Assembly (NCBI GenBank): GCA_947306315.1
Contig: CAMZGF010000035.1
Coordinates: 1-7,389, forward strand
Direction: 5' to 3'
From: an uncultured Candidatus Saccharibacteria bacterium
Lineage (GTDB): Bacteria > Patescibacteriota > Saccharimonadia > Saccharimonadales > Saccharimonadaceae
Length of the DNA: 7,389 nucleotides
Part shown: positions 5,753 to 7,389 of the stretch, piece by piece
How the letters are laid out: each line of letters starts with the position of its first letter
Position numbering within the stretch: position 1 is the first letter of the stretch
Made by a program: the position numbers and the translations under genes
Notes under the pieces: generated by a model
Database searches by the model: none
The model's input: only the letters and a program-made list of their open reading frames with translations
What the model was told of the DNA's origin: nothing

Positions 5753-5767
5753 ATCTATATTTTAGCA
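5753..5767 (-). promoter_or_regulatory. tatD promoter, predicted leaderless
   Basis: On the minus strand an extended -10 TGCTAAAAT (5767 down to 5759) sits in the 18-bp gap after the 97-residue gene and ends six bases before the tatD ATG. That puts the start point on the A at 5752. The run TAAAATATAGA is identical to the one before alaS. No convincing -35 is seen, and no ribosome binding site precedes the ATG. Confidence 0.65.
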
Positions 5768-5770
5768 CTT

Positions 5771-6064
5771 TTAGATCATCATTGCACCTTCAGCGATGTA
5801 GCCTTCATATTTTTCAGGCTCTTCGCGAAGACCAACCAGGAATTCAAAAATTATAATTGGATCCAGGTGCGACAGCTCTTCAGAAAGGCTTTTAGCTGTC
5901 CAAACCCCGGATTTTGCACCATCTTTATAGATATTTTTTTCTAGAAATTCAATAAACTCAAGATAAATATCATTATGCTTTTTTAACTTTTCAATATCAG
6001 TTAACGTTCTTTCGCTAATATTAAAATCATTAACAAGAGCTTCTTTAATCTTATTTTCTTCCAT
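5771..6064 (-). CDS. Unknown 97-residue protein overlapping the metallopeptidase-like gene
   Basis: A small soluble, charged protein, probably all helical, that I do not recognise. It starts MEENKIKEALVNDFNISERT and ends EGAMMI. Charged residues dominate the N-terminal two thirds, and a short hydrophobic segment (LDPIIIFEFLVGL) lies near residues 67-79. There is no membrane helix, signal peptide, cysteine or catalytic motif. Its ATG lies inside the 3' end of the metallopeptidase-like gene (14-bp overlap, shifted frame). No clear ribosome binding site is seen, so translation is probably coupled. That arrangement suggests joint production and perhaps direct partnership, for example an inhibitor, chaperone or accessory subunit of the upstream protein; this is inference. 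The stop precedes the tatD promoter by a few bases. Confidence 0.78.
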   Translation of the reverse strand: MEENKIKEALVNDFNISERTLTDIEKLKKHNDIYLEFIEFLEKNIYKDGAKSGVWTAKSLSEELSHLDPIIIFEFLVGLREEPEKYEGYIAEGAMMI

Positions 6065-7389
6065 TTTTTCTTGCCTTTATTTGTCCATATTGTCCAGCGA
6101 GACGTTCTTTCATTTTTTCTCCAAATGCCCAAGCTTCTTCCTCGATTAACTGATGACGGTATTCGCTATATGAAGCATTCTTAAATTCATCATTACTTGC
6201 ACTCATATAATAGACAAAATTCTTTATGTATTTTTCTCTTTTTTCTTCAGAGACACCCTCTCCAACATATTGATGCGCATGCCATAGTTCATGAGCGATA
6301 ACACCCATTCGCGTAAAAATCGTAGGCTTTGTCCCCTCAGAAGCACTAAGAATCATGTTCTTTTTCGAGCCTCTCTTTCCTATTTTTTGTTCATAGACAA
6401 TAATCGCATGTTCTTCACGTCTATAGGCGCCGTCTTCCTTTCTGTTGGTCGAACTATCATAAATAATTGATGGAGGAAAATCCTCAAGCCCAAGAACTGG
6501 TAGTAACGATTCCATCAAAACATTATCACCTTCTCTAGGATTTTTTTCGTATGCTTTGACGATTTCTTTTAGTTGCTCTTCCGATATTTTTTCAACCACC
6601 TCTTCGGTTATAGCTTCAGTTTCTTCTGCATAATATTCTTCATTATATAGTTCAGGATTCTGCGTAGCATATCTTCTCACTTCACTACCAAGGTAGCTTT
6701 TCTCGAAATCGACATCATATTGCCAGAAATTCTTTTTATCTTCACTTATATTATCTTTATTTACTTCCATATCATAAAGACTATCAAAGCGTTCTCTACG
6801 TAAATATGGATCATCAACTAATTCCCTAATGCTAGTCTCACCAGCCTCACACATCTTTGTAATTGTTTTTGATATGTCGTCAATGTAATAATCAGTGATT
6901 TCATCCTCAGACATCCCAGATGCTTCCTTATCGGTTTTTTCGACCGCCTTTTGAACCATGAATTTCGTAATGATAAAATCTCTGTCAGTTAAAAGACCTT
7001 GCGCCTCATCAGAACCGAAGAAGTATCCGTCGGCGTTATGTAATATATCATTAAGATGCATTCTCTTTACGCTTTCAGGGTCATTTAGATCAACGTCTTC
7101 CAATCTTCCTGCAAGTTCATCAGCATGGCTTTTTCTAAGGAATGGGTCAGCGACAATCTCTTCCACCATCCCAGTATCAACAATAAGATCTAGCATATTT
7201 GCACGAATTTTTTCTCTTATCTCACCATCAATTGGTTCGCCATTAAGAATCTGATTAAACGCTTTTTCTTGTTCTTCTTCTGTAATCAATTCCTCAAGTG
7301 CATTATTCGAGGCGAAAAAGTCTATTTTACCATCAGAACCCTTCTCGCCACAGGATCTAAAAATAAGACCTCCTATATCTCTACCATAG
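6051..7389 (-). CDS. HExxH zinc metallopeptidase-like protein, 5' end beyond right edge
   Basis: The frame is open from the right edge to the TAA at 6051, 445 residues visible. An in-frame TTG at 7289 could be called a start, but the 33 codons before it are open, protein-like and lack an ATG, so the gene most likely begins outside. Near the C-terminus VIAHELWHAHQ (His codons within 6279-6293) is a zincin HExxH motif. About 45 residues later IEEEAWAFGE offers Glu as third zinc ligand, which is a gluzincin-like arrangement. The remainder is acidic and helical. It holds two similar segments, EIVADPFLRK (about 7131-7160) and ELVDDPYLRR (about 6795-6824), about 110 residues apart. No signal peptide or membrane helix is visible in this part. 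The following 97-residue gene overlaps it by 14 bp. Peptidase activity is a prediction from the motif alone; the family and substrate are unknown. Confidence 0.85.
   Translation of the reverse strand, partial: YGRDIGGLIFRSCGEKGSDGKIDFFASNNALEELITEEEQEKAFNQILNGEPIDGEIREKIRANMLDLIVDTGMVEEIVADPFLRKSHADELAGRLEDVDLNDPESVKRMHLNDILHNADGYFFGSDEAQGLLTDRDFIITKFMVQKAVEKTDKEASGMSEDEITDYYIDDISKTITKMCEAGETSIRELVDDPYLRRERFDSLYDMEVNKDNISEDKKNFWQYDVDFEKSYLGSEVRRYATQNPELYNEEYYAEETEAITEEVVEKISEEQLKEIVKAYEKNPREGDNVLMESLLPVLGLEDFPPSIIYDSSTNRKEDGAYRREEHAIIVYEQKIGKRGSKKNMILSASEGTKPTIFTRMGVIAHELWHAHQYVGEGVSEEKREKYIKNFVYYMSASNDEFKNASYSEYRHQLIEEEAWAFGEKMKERLAGQYGQIKARKNGRK
6777..6827 (-). repeat. Second copy of the DPxLR protein repeat
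   Basis: These codons read RELVDDPYLRRERFDSL and match the copy at 7113-7160 in the V-x-DP-aromatic-LR-basic core and in the trailing D and L positions. The copies are diverged at DNA level, so the duplication is old. Confidence 0.55.
7113..7160 (-). repeat. First copy of a DPxLR protein repeat
   Basis: These codons read EEIVADPFLRKSHADEL. They resemble RELVDDPYLRRERFDSL at 6777-6827: (I/L)V-x-DP-(F/Y)-LR-(K/R), then a D and an L at matching spacing. Both follow a helical acidic stretch. It is probably a small internal domain duplication in the metallopeptidase-like protein. A further copy may lie beyond the edge. Confidence 0.55.

Noticed and set aside
7287..7289. TTG at 7289 as start of the metallopeptidase-like gene
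   Set aside because: The 33 upstream codons to the edge are open and protein-like, and GAGGA is too close to the TTG to work well; a start outside the window is more likely.
7368..7374. AGGAGGT on the minus strand as a ribosome binding site near the right edge
   Set aside because: No ATG, GTG or TTG follows at a workable distance in any useful frame; it encodes part of IGGL within the open frame.
1..7389. CRISPR array, tRNA or rRNA gene, insertion sequence or attachment site
   Set aside because: No regularly spaced repeats, cloverleaf-like sequence, transposase motif or flanking direct repeats were seen on either strand.

Overview
The window is moderately AT-rich bacterial DNA that reads well with the standard genetic code: TGA acts as a stop and TGG as tryptophan. 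Several housekeeping proteins look like those of the candidate phyla radiation (Patescibacteria), perhaps Saccharibacteria. The signs are an AlaRS with the block DIEDVG...FEMLGNWSLGDYF, a cysteine desulfurase with NSAKVYGPKG around its PLP lysine, compact gene packing and overlapping genes. The assignment rests on recalled motif style, not on a search, and is moderate at best.

Layout. Positions 1-1398 (minus) hold the N-terminal 466 codons of alaS, cut by the left edge. A 149-bp divergent intergenic region follows. Next are two plus-strand single-gene units: a 298-residue two-helix membrane protein with a run of nine aspartates (1548-2444), and a 35-residue predicted single-helix membrane microprotein (2545-2652). 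Each unit has its own promoter, a strong AGGAGG-type ribosome binding site, and a rho-independent terminator built on the same stem (GGCGCTAC/GTAGCGCC). The rest is minus strand, in transcription order from the right edge: a 5'-incomplete HExxH metallopeptidase-like protein (6051-7389), an overlapping 97-residue unknown (5771-6064), a TatD-family metal-dependent hydrolase (4982-5752), an IscS/NifS-type cysteine desulfurase (3782-4963), and mnmA (2707-3789). The mnmA terminus converges on the microprotein unit.

How the genes fit together. The desulfurase and MnmA form a dedicated sulfur relay for 2-thiouridine at the tRNA wobble position; their genes overlap by 8 bp. AlaRS charges tRNA-Ala, so much of the window serves translation. 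The metallopeptidase-like protein and its overlapping partner are probably co-expressed, with unknown function. The two plus-strand units form a small accessory island of unknown membrane proteins between two conserved genes.

The most striking regulatory feature is a split in expression style. alaS, tatD and the desulfurase each have a good -10 box ending 6-7 nt before the ATG and no ribosome binding site, which predicts leaderless mRNAs. The two plus-strand units have real 5' leaders with strong Shine-Dalgarno sequences and matching terminators. The tatD and desulfurase promoters sit in 18-bp gaps between otherwise operon-like genes.
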